64,000 bases of DNA from the NCBI RefSeq assembly GCF_010093595.1, contig NW_022985462.1, positions 132,948-196,947 of the forward strand, given 5' to 3'. The DNA comes from Mytilinidion resinicola (Eukaryota; Ascomycota; Dothideomycetes; Mytilinidiales; Mytilinidiaceae). This document shows, piece after piece, positions 47,815 through 57,625 of this stretch. The notes beneath the pieces are model-generated. The model did no database searches. It saw nothing but the letters and a program-made list of their open reading frames with translations, and was not told the DNA's origin. Position numbers and translations under genes: made by a program. Numbering within the stretch: position 1 is the stretch's first letter; each line of letters opens with the position of its first letter.

Positions 47815-48568
47815 GATAGCTGGGAGTTTATGAGAAAAAGACGTAGGGTTTTCTGAGGTTGAAGTTTTGGTTTTCTGTCGAGTAGGGTTGTCAGGATACT
47901 TAGAGAGTGGTGGGTATTGGGATGTGGACGCTTGTGAGTACCATGTTGGTCAAGCTTCTTCCGTTATGTGCTAACATCTTCACAGTGAATGGAGCTTCAC
48001 ATAGTGCGTTCATGCTTTGCAAGCAATCATACATCCCAAATCAGATTCACTTCCAAAATTCTTGCTGGTGTAGGCTGCGGTCGAGACAATGAAGCTGAAC
48101 AGTTGAGACAGTACAACTCTCGTTCGCGATTCTCCACAATCGCCATTCACTTGTCCAAAAATACCATCTTCCAAGCACGAATCGTCGAAATCACTGACTT
48201 CTCTATCCGTTACAGGTGGAAGTTGGCCATTCACTATGAACAGAAAGCATTGTCAAAGCAATGATGGCGAAAATACTCGTACAATACACGGAAACTGACG
48301 GCCAACACTTCCACAATGCAGGCATCAAGAAGAGTTCTCGCACAGTTTTCAGAAACGTGTATTCACAATACCCAGATCTATGAGGTATAAAGTCCCTCTT
48401 CTATGTCCGTAGGCCATTACTTCCCCATCACTCCTGACCTACAAAGATCAGTAACAGTTGTCCATTTTCAAAGCTCTCAGAATTAGACCTTCAGAACCTT
48501 CAGTCTCCAAAGCCACCAGAAAAATTCCCAGTCAGACGTCAAGCCAAACGTTCCACTAGCCTCAAAAC
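47815..48568. other. intergenic region at the start of the small-protein array
   Basis: About 750 bp between divergent genes. An intron-like piece (GTGAGT ... TGCTAAC ... ACAG near 47934-47985) is present but no credible coding exon surrounds it. Confidence 0.35.
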
Positions 48569-49438
48569 ATGCCCCATCCGCAAGGCACTTCCTCTCCCTA
48601 TCGTAGGGGATATTTCGTTCCTGGCGAGCAGATGCAAGAGACATACGCCGCACCTCGCCATGAGCTTGGAGCCCCTCAGTATCGCGTGCGAGTAGCTAAC
48701 GCTCCACGCAATCAAGTGCGAGAAACATCCGCGTTACCTCTCCATAAATCCCGACCTCAACATCGTGTACATGTAGCTGAAGCTCCACGCGGTCAGGCGC
48801 GAGAGACATCTACGATGCTTCTCCATGAGCCTCAACCACAGCGTCGCGTGCATATACCCGAAGCTCCGCGCAATCAGGGGCGAGAGGCGTCCACGATACC
48901 TCTCCTTGAACCTAGACCTAAGCGCCGCGTGCCAATAGCTGAAGCTCCGCGCAATCGGGAGCGACAGATATCTGCGATACCTCGCCCTCCCCTTGGACCC
49001 CAACGTCCCTTGCAGGTATCTGAAGCTCCGGACCGTGCCATCACGGCTCCAGCCGCTCCTGTCGCTCCACCAGAGACGCAAGAGCAACCACCCACAGTTC
49101 AGGCACGCCAGCGAAGGCGATTCCGCCGTGACCGACTTCCACGGCACCTCCGGCGGCTCAATTCCGATACAAGACCGAGAACTCATCCTCATGAAAATCC
49201 AATACACGCGCACTTTTTCCACATAGACAATCGTTTCGTACAAAACCATGAGCCGAATCCTACGATTACGTTCGCAGGGATCCTCAAGCCACATGAACAC
49301 ACGACTATGCATGAATGGGAATACCGTCAGTCGGTCCTCGGCACGGTGAAGCGAGGATGGAAGAAGTTCTTCCATAAGCTAACGAAACCTTTCCGAAGTA
49401 GTCGTCCCGCTGAGCCTGGCGAGCCTGGCGAGCAATAG
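48569..49438 (+). CDS. basic protein with four 27-residue repeats (array member A)
   Basis: Single exon, 289 aa, strongly basic and Pro/Arg-rich. Residues ~37-150 consist of four tandem 27-residue units of the form RVHVAEAPRNQARETS then PLHEPRPQ. The middle (160-210) is Ala/Pro then Arg-rich (RQRRRFRRDRLPRHLRR). The C-terminus has EYRQSVLGTVKRGWKKFF followed by HKLTKPFRSS, a cationic amphipathic segment comparable to the ends of the neighbours at 50.3, 50.9, 51.7 and 52.4 kb, then PGEPGEQ. There is no signal peptide or transmembrane segment. No known domain is recognised and the function is unknown. Similarity to the neighbours is limited to the tail. Confidence 0.65.
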   Translation: MPHPQGTSSPYRRGYFVPGEQMQETYAAPRHELGAPQYRVRVANAPRNQVRETSALPLHKSRPQHRVHVAEAPRGQARETSTMLLHEPQPQRRVHIPEAPRNQGREASTIPLLEPRPKRRVPIAEAPRNRERQISAIPRPPLGPQRPLQVSEAPDRAITAPAAPVAPPETQEQPPTVQARQRRRFRRDRLPRHLRRLNSDTRPRTHPHENPIHAHFFHIDNRFVQNHEPNPTITFAGILKPHEHTTMHEWEYRQSVLGTVKRGWKKFFHKLTKPFRSSRPAEPGEPGEQ

Positions 49439-50329
49439 TGTGATCGTGTAAGAGAGCCGATCTTCCTCTTGCTGTACCCATGCTAACACGGCAACTACAA
49501 TCTTCGCAAACGCATCGTCCTTGTAGCGAACGGCTCTGAACATCTCGAGTGTTCGCTGTGATCTGTTTTCTAGTATGGTCCTCGCACTGTGTCGTATACC
49601 TTCTTCTCCTTGGCTCTGAAGTTGGTCTGGCGTTTCTATGGCTATGTCTCTGCTAATTCGGCAAAGAAATCCTCGAGCGAAACGTTCGGTTTCTCAGCGT
49701 GTTATTTTGAACAATTTGAGCATCCTCTGTGAGTGAGCTCTATGTAAGATCCTTACTCTCTCTCCAAATTAAACCTCTACCCCCTCATCACTGACTTCTG
49801 AGGGTTCTGCTAATGTATGTGAAACCATTGTCGAAACTAAAACCATGCACGGAATTTTCATCTAACGAAGAGTTTTGCGCGGACGGGGGTAGATCAGGAA
49901 AGATCTATCGATCTAAGAGACATCCAGAGCGAGAAGGCTTTCCTGAAAAGTCTTCAGCACCTCTTTGTTCAGTCTTCGTAGAGGGCTCCTATCTTGAACG
50001 ATATGAGAAAGTCTCTACATGGTACTAATCTAGCCACAGATGGGACCGAACAACAAGGCGGGAGATGTCGGAGGTGAGTCTCTGAAACATTGTGGATTTA
50101 CGAGGCTTCGACACGACGATCACTAAAGTACGCTCATAAATCACTGTATATGATGGTGTTTTCATAACACTATACACTAGTTGCGCACATTGCCGCTCCA
50201 TTACATGCATAGATTGCCTCTTCCATCCGTGAAAAGCTTCAGACCACTCACAGCTCTTGTGAGTAGCTCAGCCCTCTACAGAAACTGACACTCTCCAACA
50301 CTACTTCCTTCTCATTCCCGCAATCCGCA
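49439..50329. other. intergenic region within the array
   Basis: About 890 bp, AT-rich, with an unassigned 71-residue ORF (49813-50028). No convincing array member was found in it. Confidence 0.4.
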
Positions 50330-50803
50330 ATGGCTGCGCATCAAGCTCCGACACGACGCAATCCCGTTGGCGAAGGTCAAGTCGAAGTTATTATGCCATT
50401 CCACGAACAGCAACCACCCGTGTATACCGCTTGCGTCGAGCTTCAGCACCCGCAGCCAATATATATGCGGGTCCAGCGATGGCTCAAAGAGCATTCGGCG
50501 CAAGACATGTGGCTATCTCAAACTGAGGAGGAGCTACTGCCTTCACAGGCTTCCCGGATCAAGTTCGAGGAGCCACACACCAAGCGTAAATCAGTGGGCC
50601 AACGTCATCCCAGGCCACCTGGCAGCCCCTACGATCAAGCCAACCCTCGCCTCCTCGAAGAGCCATGGCCTCAGTCATTCTTAGATGGCAATGATGGAAT
50701 CGAGGATCGGCGGACAAATGCGACTCACCGCATCTTACATGCCGTGGCAAATATTAGTAGGAGCATCGTGAAAGGCATTCGGAAATGGTTTGGCGGAAGG
50801 TAA
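50330..50803 (+). CDS. small protein with cationic C-terminal helix (array member B)
   Basis: ORF of 157 aa, hydrophilic and proline-rich, without signal peptide. It ends in HRILHAVANISRSIVKGIRK then WFGGR, a probable amphipathic helix of the kind seen at the end of members A, C, D and E. The stop overlaps a strong splice donor (AAG|GTAAGG at 50802), so it may splice onward; joining it to the acceptor at 50943 gives only a few more residues (KFPTR) because the phase does not match member C. No domain is recognised. Confidence 0.55.
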   Translation: MAAHQAPTRRNPVGEGQVEVIMPFHEQQPPVYTACVELQHPQPIYMRVQRWLKEHSAQDMWLSQTEEELLPSQASRIKFEEPHTKRKSVGQRHPRPPGSPYDQANPRLLEEPWPQSFLDGNDGIEDRRTNATHRILHAVANISRSIVKGIRKWFGGR

Positions 50804-50943
50804 GGTATGAAAGCTCACTTCTCCGAGCTATTCTCAACTTCCGATATGCCAGAATCTGAGCACTAATGTTCCTGGTCATATTGTCTTCGATATTCTTGCC
50901 AACTCTTGTTGTTAGTCCTGATCAATAAGCCCCCCTCCCACAG

Positions 50944-51125
50944 GAAATTCCCAACTCGATGAAATTCCCGCGGATGACCAATTGGTTGCCAATGATCAAG
51001 CCAAAACCAAGAGGCAAAAGCGCGGAGGTTCGGGTCGAGATATCCTCTATGGCGTAGCCAAGGCTGCCAAAGCCTTGAAAGCCTCCATCAAGCCTAAAAA
51101 CAAGGAGTTACACTCGAAAAGATAG
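50944..51125 (+). pseudogene. 3' exon or relic of an array member (C)
   Basis: After a splice acceptor (CCCACAG ending at 50943) the frame reads 60 codons to TAG at 51123-51125. It is clearly related to member D over its length: QLDEIPADDQLVANDQAK against QFDDFLAPGQLLRADQDK, then RDILYGVAKAAKALKAS against WDILRGAQKAVKAMKGS, and both end in SKR/SKK. The sequence just after both stops is also alignable (TAGGGrTGA..CA..., CATTTCTnCA). There is no in-frame ATG and a TAA stands upstream at 50926, so it needs an upstream exon that I cannot place. It could be a last exon of member B after an indel. Confidence 0.5.
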
Positions 51126-51690
51126 GGGTGATTCAACGGCTTGCATTTCTACAAAGTCTTTTAGACTTGACGTCTTCATGCAGAGTGTAAACACCTTGAT
51201 AGTTATTTCGCTTTAGCGTGATGCCTCTAGAGTAGTGGTTGCTTCTTCAATGCAAAGTCGTTCTAACACTTGGAGCGTAAACACAGTGCTTCCAGCAACT
51301 CACTCTCAATAAGAATCACGAGCCGGTCTTAGGCTCTTTTTCCCATCCCTGTCTTACACTAACTCGACACACTCTCACTTTTCACATATTCCTACTTGTT
51401 GCCATTAAAGTCGTCTTCCTCAATGTTACAAATCCATGTCCCATGATGTTATGCGTTCATCTTTAACAACAGCTACCACTTCAGTGGAGTCATTGTATAA
51501 TCACATCTCGTTCATTGCATACATTCAACTTTCACAATTCGGTTTCGAGATAAGTATATGAAGCCCTCCTTTTCCTTGCTCAAGCTGCTACCCATCACAA
51601 AGCTTTTCTGATAAGTTTCCCAATCTGGTATTCTCCAACTCAAAATTCTCAGCAAAAAGCAATCACCAAAACTCTTCCCTGTTCTCAACC

Positions 51691-52014
51691 ATGACCGGAC
51701 AGCAACACACACTCGGCCCCGGCCGCTTCAGGTCCAGCAAGTCCTCCCACCAGGCGGCTGTACAGCCAATTCTGGAACAGCGAGGCCGCGAGCGTGAAGC
51801 TCGCAAAGTTGACTCACGACCACGTGAGACCCAGTCCACTGCAGGAAAGGCCCAGTTCGACGATTTCTTGGCGCCAGGGCAACTACTTCGCGCTGATCAA
51901 GACAAGAAACCCAAACGTATAGGTGCTAACTGGGACATTCTTCGTGGGGCGCAAAAGGCTGTCAAGGCGATGAAAGGTTCTAGCGGCAATAGAAAGTCAC
52001 CCTCAAAGAAATAG
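51691..52014 (+). CDS. small basic protein (array member D)
   Basis: ORF of 107 aa, single exon, about a quarter Lys/Arg, no Cys, no signal peptide and no transmembrane segment. The N-terminal part (GPGRFRSSKSSHQ, EQRGREREARK) is likely disordered. The C-terminal third QFDDFLAPGQLLRADQDKK then NWDILRGAQKAVKAMKGSS is the best copy of the array's shared module. It is preceded by a ~300 bp AT-rich leader and followed by a 3' flank related to that of member C. The function is unknown; binding of nucleic acid or acidic membrane by the tail is only a guess from charge. Confidence 0.6.
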   Translation: MTGQQHTLGPGRFRSSKSSHQAAVQPILEQRGREREARKVDSRPRETQSTAGKAQFDDFLAPGQLLRADQDKKPKRIGANWDILRGAQKAVKAMKGSSGNRKSPSKK

Positions 52015-52355
52015 GGATGACACAGTCCCCATTTCTCCACACTCTCAAGGCTCTAAGGTTATGAAAATCTAGAGCCTCCATAGATACTCCAATGCATATC
52101 CCTGTATCCCCTAAGCTTTCCATGAGTTTCAAGTGAAGTGACTTCCCAAAGACCTGGCCGTCTCAAACCCTTTAATCGATCGACAAAGCGGTGCAACCGC
52201 CATTCACTAGCCCGCTTTCACATGATTCCAGTGAATTCAATTACTGTTGCCCAACATTGATGCATAATGCTACGATCAAACTTCCACGGCGTAGCTTCTA
52301 GCGAACATATCAATCCCTCTTAGACCCCCGAAGGTGCTTCCAACCACAGACCATT

Positions 52356-52972
52356 TTGAATCCACCCACACCCGTGGACAGAATGCCATTCTCCCCCAAC
52401 ACCTCGCTTTCCTCTATCGACAATCACCTCTTCGATGGCTTCTCTGATCCACCATCCCCCGGACCACATCATCCCTTCACGATGGTTCAGGAGACAAAGA
52501 CCATGTTTAAAAGCTCGCCGCCGTGGCATTTGCGACACGACATCCGAACTCCCCTAGAAGTCTTCAACGACGACTGGGCCAGGATTGAACGGACCCAACA
52601 ATGGGTTTAAGAGCAGCATTCAGTCTTTGGTCAGAATAGACCTAAGCCTGTCCGATATTACCCGGGTTCTGATAACAAAATGCAAAGCAACTACAGACAT
52701 GGCCCTGGGCTAGGTGCAGTGACAAGGCTTCCATCCAACTCATCGACCGTAGCTGCGACGGACCGATCCTTTGAGGAGCTTCCTTACGCAACGAGAGAGT
52801 GCTTTGGCCATGACAGACCGAAGCCAGTGAGACATCACCAAGATGACTTTGTTCTGGCTGATTCAGGACCGTCTAGCAAACGTAAAGTGGAATCTTGTCC
52901 ATTCTTTGTATGGTCTGTAGGGCTGAGAAGGGCATCAAGACTGCGCTGAAGAAGTGCTTGTCTAAGCGATAA
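52356..52972 (+). pseudogene. disrupted array member (E)
   Basis: Two ORFs (52356-52607 and 52611-52949) lie in the same frame and are split only by TAA at 52608-52610. The joined reading has a short internal duplication, FGQNRPKPVRYY and FGHDRPKPVRHH. Near 52885 the frame leaves a Lys/Arg-rich SSKRK; a shifted frame carries ILSILCMVCRAEKGIKTALK and ends KKCLSKR at 52970-52972, matching the tails of members C and D (IL..., KA.K, SKR). So it has one nonsense codon and one frameshift. It is a decayed paralogue unless spliced in a way I could not see. Confidence 0.5.
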
Positions 52973-53808
52973 GAGGTGCCTCCTCCGCAATCCCCTCTTT
53001 CCCAATATATACCAAAGCGACGCCTTGTTCAGTTTAGACTTTTGCAGTTTCAGCTTACGCAAGGACATTAGCGTATTCTCTTGAGAGAGCTAGGCGGACC
53101 AGATCTATATGCTCTTATAACATGCTTCCTTACCTCCAAATGGTTATCATGCTCCATGCAAGGTGATGTGAGAGAAGCTCCCCGTCTTAGTTTCTAAGAG
53201 TCGCCAGAGGTTGGTATATTTCGCAAGCCATGGTCCAGGAACATCATTGAGTCCAGCAGTCCAGCTTTTGTGCACTTGATAGACGACAGCAAGGAAGATA
53301 AAACGATACTTCCTCGTGTATCAATATAAAATTCGAAAACTACCACCACTGATTGATGCTTGGTATAACATTAAACATTTTTTTTCCTACTCAGTAGACC
53401 AGCAAACCTTAGAGACCTGAAATTAATGGTGTCGGTGCCTCGGGAACAAACGTTACTGCGCCTCTCGCAAATGTGGAGGTCAACGTATCAGCCCTAAGAT
53501 TTCGGATTCAGGCTTCGTTCGCCAAAAAGTCTGGCAACTAACCTTTTAGCGGGAGCCAGTCGATCTGATACTGCAGCGCGTGATAAGGTACGCCTTTAGG
53601 AGGCGATGTGATGGCGAAGCGCTCTCTTTTTGATGGCAGCAGTCTGATGAATGTTTGATAGTTCAGGGGGCTGGCGCCTTGGCATGTTTGCTGTGGCTTG
53701 ACCCGTGGACCGCTCGCACCGCCACATCTTCTGTCTCCACCATCACAAACATCCCAGTGTCTTCATCGACAGAGACGCAGAAAGTAGAAAAGCGTGCCTC
53801 TCTGCACG
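52973..53808. other. intergenic region
   Basis: About 840 bp of AT-rich sequence between the array and the next conserved gene. No ORF or repeat was recognised in it. Confidence 0.45.
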
Positions 53809-55123
53809 ATGCTTCCCCCAATTGATCCATCCACGCTTGAGCAAAATCCAGGCTTCAGCGCACTGTATAAGGACTTGACCACGAGGAAATTCAATCCCGA
53901 TGGCTCTTCCAAGGACCTCAAGAGGCAGCGAGCACATGCCGAGGTGCAAAAGGTAGGGCTTCTATACTTTTTTTTTTTCAATACGTCTCTTGCATATCGA
54001 TTTCCTCTCGTCGATCTCCTCCTTATCCATTTAACCACTCATTCAGAAACTTCAAACTGCAAGGATCGAAGCCGCAAAGTCCCAGATTCTACGTGCTAGC
54101 CTAGTCGATCTCCCATCTAAGTCTGATGGCCTACCTCCAGAGGTTTGTGTTCCGCTCCTAGCATCGCAAGCGACTCTCAAATTAACTCTCGCAGCTTCAC
54201 GAAGTAATCGAGATCATTTGCGCCCAGCTGAACGGTCAAATACCACCAGAAGATCGCGATATACTCCAGGATGACACTGAATACTTTCTCGTGAGTCACT
54301 ATCACCTCTGCTTTTTTTGGGTTTCCCAGGTCTCACAAAGAAACAATAGGAAAACATCGCCCCAGTCTCCGCAGCCGTGTCTGCCAACCTCACTGCCACC
54401 GCTGAACATCTCACCCGCATCGCCAACCCATTATGTACGCCCCTTTCCCCTCCTCTTTCCTACCCAAACCACCTTTCTAAACCTCCTTCCAGCCTCCGAT
54501 CCCCTAGACCCAACAATTCTCCCCAGCGCCACGCTCTCCCTCCTCGACGCCAACATCGCCTTAACCGACGACCTAACCACCACCCGCCACTCCCTCGCCA
54601 CCCTCGCCGCAACTCTCCTAACCACTCACACGACCCTCCTAACTTCGCTCATCCGCATCCTAGAGCAGACCGTCCACGGCGCCGTATCCCGCGGCACGCG
54701 AGCCCACGCAGAGCAGCTAGCCGTGAAAGCCGATGTTTTGAACGCACAGGCTAGGTATGCCCCCCCGCCCCCCCGGCTCCTTTCTCGGTTCTTTTTTCTC
54801 CATCCTCCACTTGGCAGGGATTCACGATGAATCACACGTCGACCTGTGCTACTGAATTGGACTGACTGTTCTGCAGCATTCACGCACTCACCCACCCCCT
54901 TCCCGCACCGCTTGCAGAGTCGCTGCAGGAGTACTCCGCTGCGATGGAGAAGGAGCACATGCGGTTGAAGACGAGAGAGCGGGCGGCGCTGAAGATGCTG
55001 AAGGCGTATGAAGACGCAGGTGCGAAGGGGATGGCCGAGATTGCGGAGAGATTTGCGGAAGTGGGAAGAGAGGTGGAGAGGGTGAGAGGAGAAATTGAGC
55101 GGTTGGAGCAGGGTGGCAAGTAG
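53809..55123 (+). CDS. conserved fungal coiled-coil protein of unknown function
   Basis: Six exons: 53809-53952, 54047-54142, 54195-54290, 54350-54434, 54493-54754, 54877-55123, 309 aa. All junctions are GT-AG and keep phase. The start MLPPIDPSTLEQNPGFSALY and the block LHEVIEIICAQLNGQIPPED are features I know from an unnamed ascomycete family. From about 150 on it is helical: LTTHTTLLTSLIRILEQT, then a charged coiled coil (GREVERVRGEIERLEQ) at the end. No enzymatic motif or signal peptide is present. A structural subunit role is a guess from the coiled coil. Six small exons in 1.3 kb makes it the most intron-dense gene here. Confidence 0.85.
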
Positions 55124-55543
55124 GTAGGAGGTAAACAGCGTAGGCTCACAAGCATGTGTATCTCAAATCACAAGCAACAGAGCAAAAGTGAAGAAGTCGG
55201 AAAGCCCCAACGGGCATATATGGCCAAAACTATAGACGCCCCAAAGTAAATAAAGACATTTCTTTAGTACATAGCCCCATGCGGGCCGCAACAGCTATAA
55301 ACGCGTGCCGTATGTGTTCCGCCAAAAAAAAAAAAAAACTCCATAAAACGCCGTCGGAAATGAGCTTCGCTTTTCCATCGTAGTTCTACATTTGCGTGTC
55401 GCAGGGGCTTAGCCCTGATCGCAGTCGTGTTCCGTCACCGCCGGGACGCCGGAACGTGTATGCCCGGCCCCTCTGCCTCTCTCACACTAGCGTCTTGCTG
55501 GGTGATACTGTCGTGTTATTGATAGTTTGGGCGGTATATGTCT

Positions 55544-56657
55544 TCATTCACTCTTCTTCCCACCGTCTAGTCTTTCGAAGTAGGGCTCCATGAGTTCTAA
55601 GCAGTTCGGTCGCTCTGCGTCGCACTTGGGGAAGTTGGCGACGAAATCTTTATCCTGGTACATGCCCTTGGCGTTGTTGCCGGTTGTGTCGATGGTATAC
55701 GAGTTGAAGGTTCGCTGGGGGACGAGGGCGAGTTTGGCTAGGATAGTACCATGCCATCTATACGGCATCGAGTTAGCCAATCGCTTAGGGAGTAGGGGAG
55801 AATTAATGAGATAGATAGTGGAATCCGTGAGTCTTTAGAGGGCATACTCACTGCACTATATGCTCTAGCGCGTGCCCTTCAGCCTTCTGAAAATTATAAC
55901 TCCGGTACAACGGGTCGAACCACGCGTCCAAGAAATACTTCGCCCACTCGCCCCTCCTCACAATGAAGCTGGATTGCGAGAGACCATCATGGTCCTGTGA
56001 AATGACAAAATCTATACGATCGCCTTTGAGGTGATCAAAGGTCCGGATGACGCTGTCTGGCGGCACAACCGGCTCATTGGTGATCATCAGTGACTCAAGG
56101 CGCTCCTTATTCATTATGTGGTCGATTAATGACAGTTCTTGATTCATTATAAGGGCCGTAGGCTCCAGATACCAGGCGAAGGAGGCCCCCGGGTATTTGG
56201 TCATGGCATGGCGGACGGCAGGAACTTTACTCCAGGTGAGAGGCTGATCATTGAGGAGGGAACGGTAGTCAGTAGCACTGGCAAAGAAGGTTGCGTAGCC
56301 TGTATAGTGGTTAGTTCTGGGCCAGTTGTTGATCTACCAGAAAATCTAACCTTGTCGCATCGCGTAATCATTCCTGTTCTTCTTGATCTTCTCCACGAAT
56401 TCCGCTTCTGCACTCATCGGGAAGACAGTCACTATGACCACCGGTGCTGACCCAGCGGGTATGTAGTCGGCCGACGACCCACCCGAAGAAAACATGTAGG
56501 TGAGGAAACATATGATGCTGAAGCAGCCCGCGATGAGGATGGCTAAAAATCGATAGTCGCGCCGCCGAAAGGCTCGAGGCAGATTGAAAGAGCGTGAGTT
56601 GCGCATGGCGTACGGTGGAGGGCGCGACGACTTGCGAGGCGGCATGGCGAAGTGCAT
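55544..56657 (-). CDS. Golgi GT34-type mannosyltransferase (MNN10/MNN11 family)
   Basis: Three exons, 56657-56351, 56299-55852, 55757-55544, 322 aa (318 if the second ATG at 56645 is used). A basic cytoplasmic N-terminus (PRAFRRRDYRF) precedes one signal anchor (FLAILIAGCFSIICFLTYMF), the type II topology of Golgi glycosyltransferases. The lumenal part has KYPGASFAWYLEPTALIMN, HDGLSQSSFIVRRGEWAKYF and EGHALEHIVQWHGTILAKL, the GT34 pattern. At the place where GT34 enzymes usually have an acidic DxD-type site, this protein reads WYLEPTALIM, so the metal site is altered. It probably acts in mannan or galactomannan assembly, perhaps as a non-catalytic partner. Confidence 0.82.
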
Positions 56658-57625
56658 GTTCGAGTGAATCCAGGAGGTGAAGGCCAGATGTCAAGCTTCG
56701 CGTAGCGCGGGGGGGTTTTGAGGTAGCGACTGGATTCGCAGAAGGACTGAATCACGACACCATGTCTGAGGCTTTCCGGGCGCGACGCTGAGCCTGTTCT
56801 CTCAGCGCTGTCGAGGAGGGGGTAGGAAAGGGAGCGGTGCGTGAAATTGCAGACTCGTCGGTGGTGTCTGCCCGATGCTTGGCAGTCAGATTCCAAGGAG
56901 ATTGGGGCTAGATCTGCCCCTGGCTCTCATGCCGGCCGCCATCACCACCTTCTGCAACGAGTGTGCGAGTCTCAACGCCAACTGAAGTCTGCATCTCTGT
57001 CGTATGGACCATGGTACAGGCCCCGGGATCGCGTGTGCGTTAAGCTTCAATTCAAGCTTGTTTCTGATCGGCTTGAAACGATGGGCACACGCGTCTGCTG
57101 ACAAGCCATGGGTGCTGGCAGGTCTCGGCGTGGCTAGACTCCTCGCGGGACTACTCTGAACCTTGGACGGTATCTCCAATTAGGCGTACTGTATTGACCC
57201 TATTCGCCATGTCCTCATGGTTGTCTACCATAGCCACGAGCGTGTTGCGATTGGACGAATGGCGTTTAGAGTATTGAACATAGCATTCTACTCGCATTAA
57301 CGCCCGTTCGACAACACCACAGCGTCCTCTTTCACGAACTTTCACAGCGGCAGTGAAAAGTGTATAGTCTCCAGTACCCAGGTACAAAGGTACGGTCGGG
57401 ATAGGCCTAAATCTATATCTGGAACCCGCGGAACAGGTGCCGAGCACATGGCAAATCGGCGGTTGATCGACTTATCACTGATGACGTTACCTGCCGTCAC
57501 AGCAGACGGCATTGTGGCATTGTTATTTCCGATGGCTATTAGGTGCCCTTCTTTACAGTATATTTCTAGTTCTCCAATTCTTATTCATATCGAACCATTA
57601 TCTACTTCAATCCTTCAACATCAAA
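56658..57625. other. divergent intergenic region
   Basis: About 970 bp between the mannosyltransferase and mannose-6-phosphate isomerase genes, which start head to head. It should hold both promoters. No gene was recognised. Confidence 0.45.
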
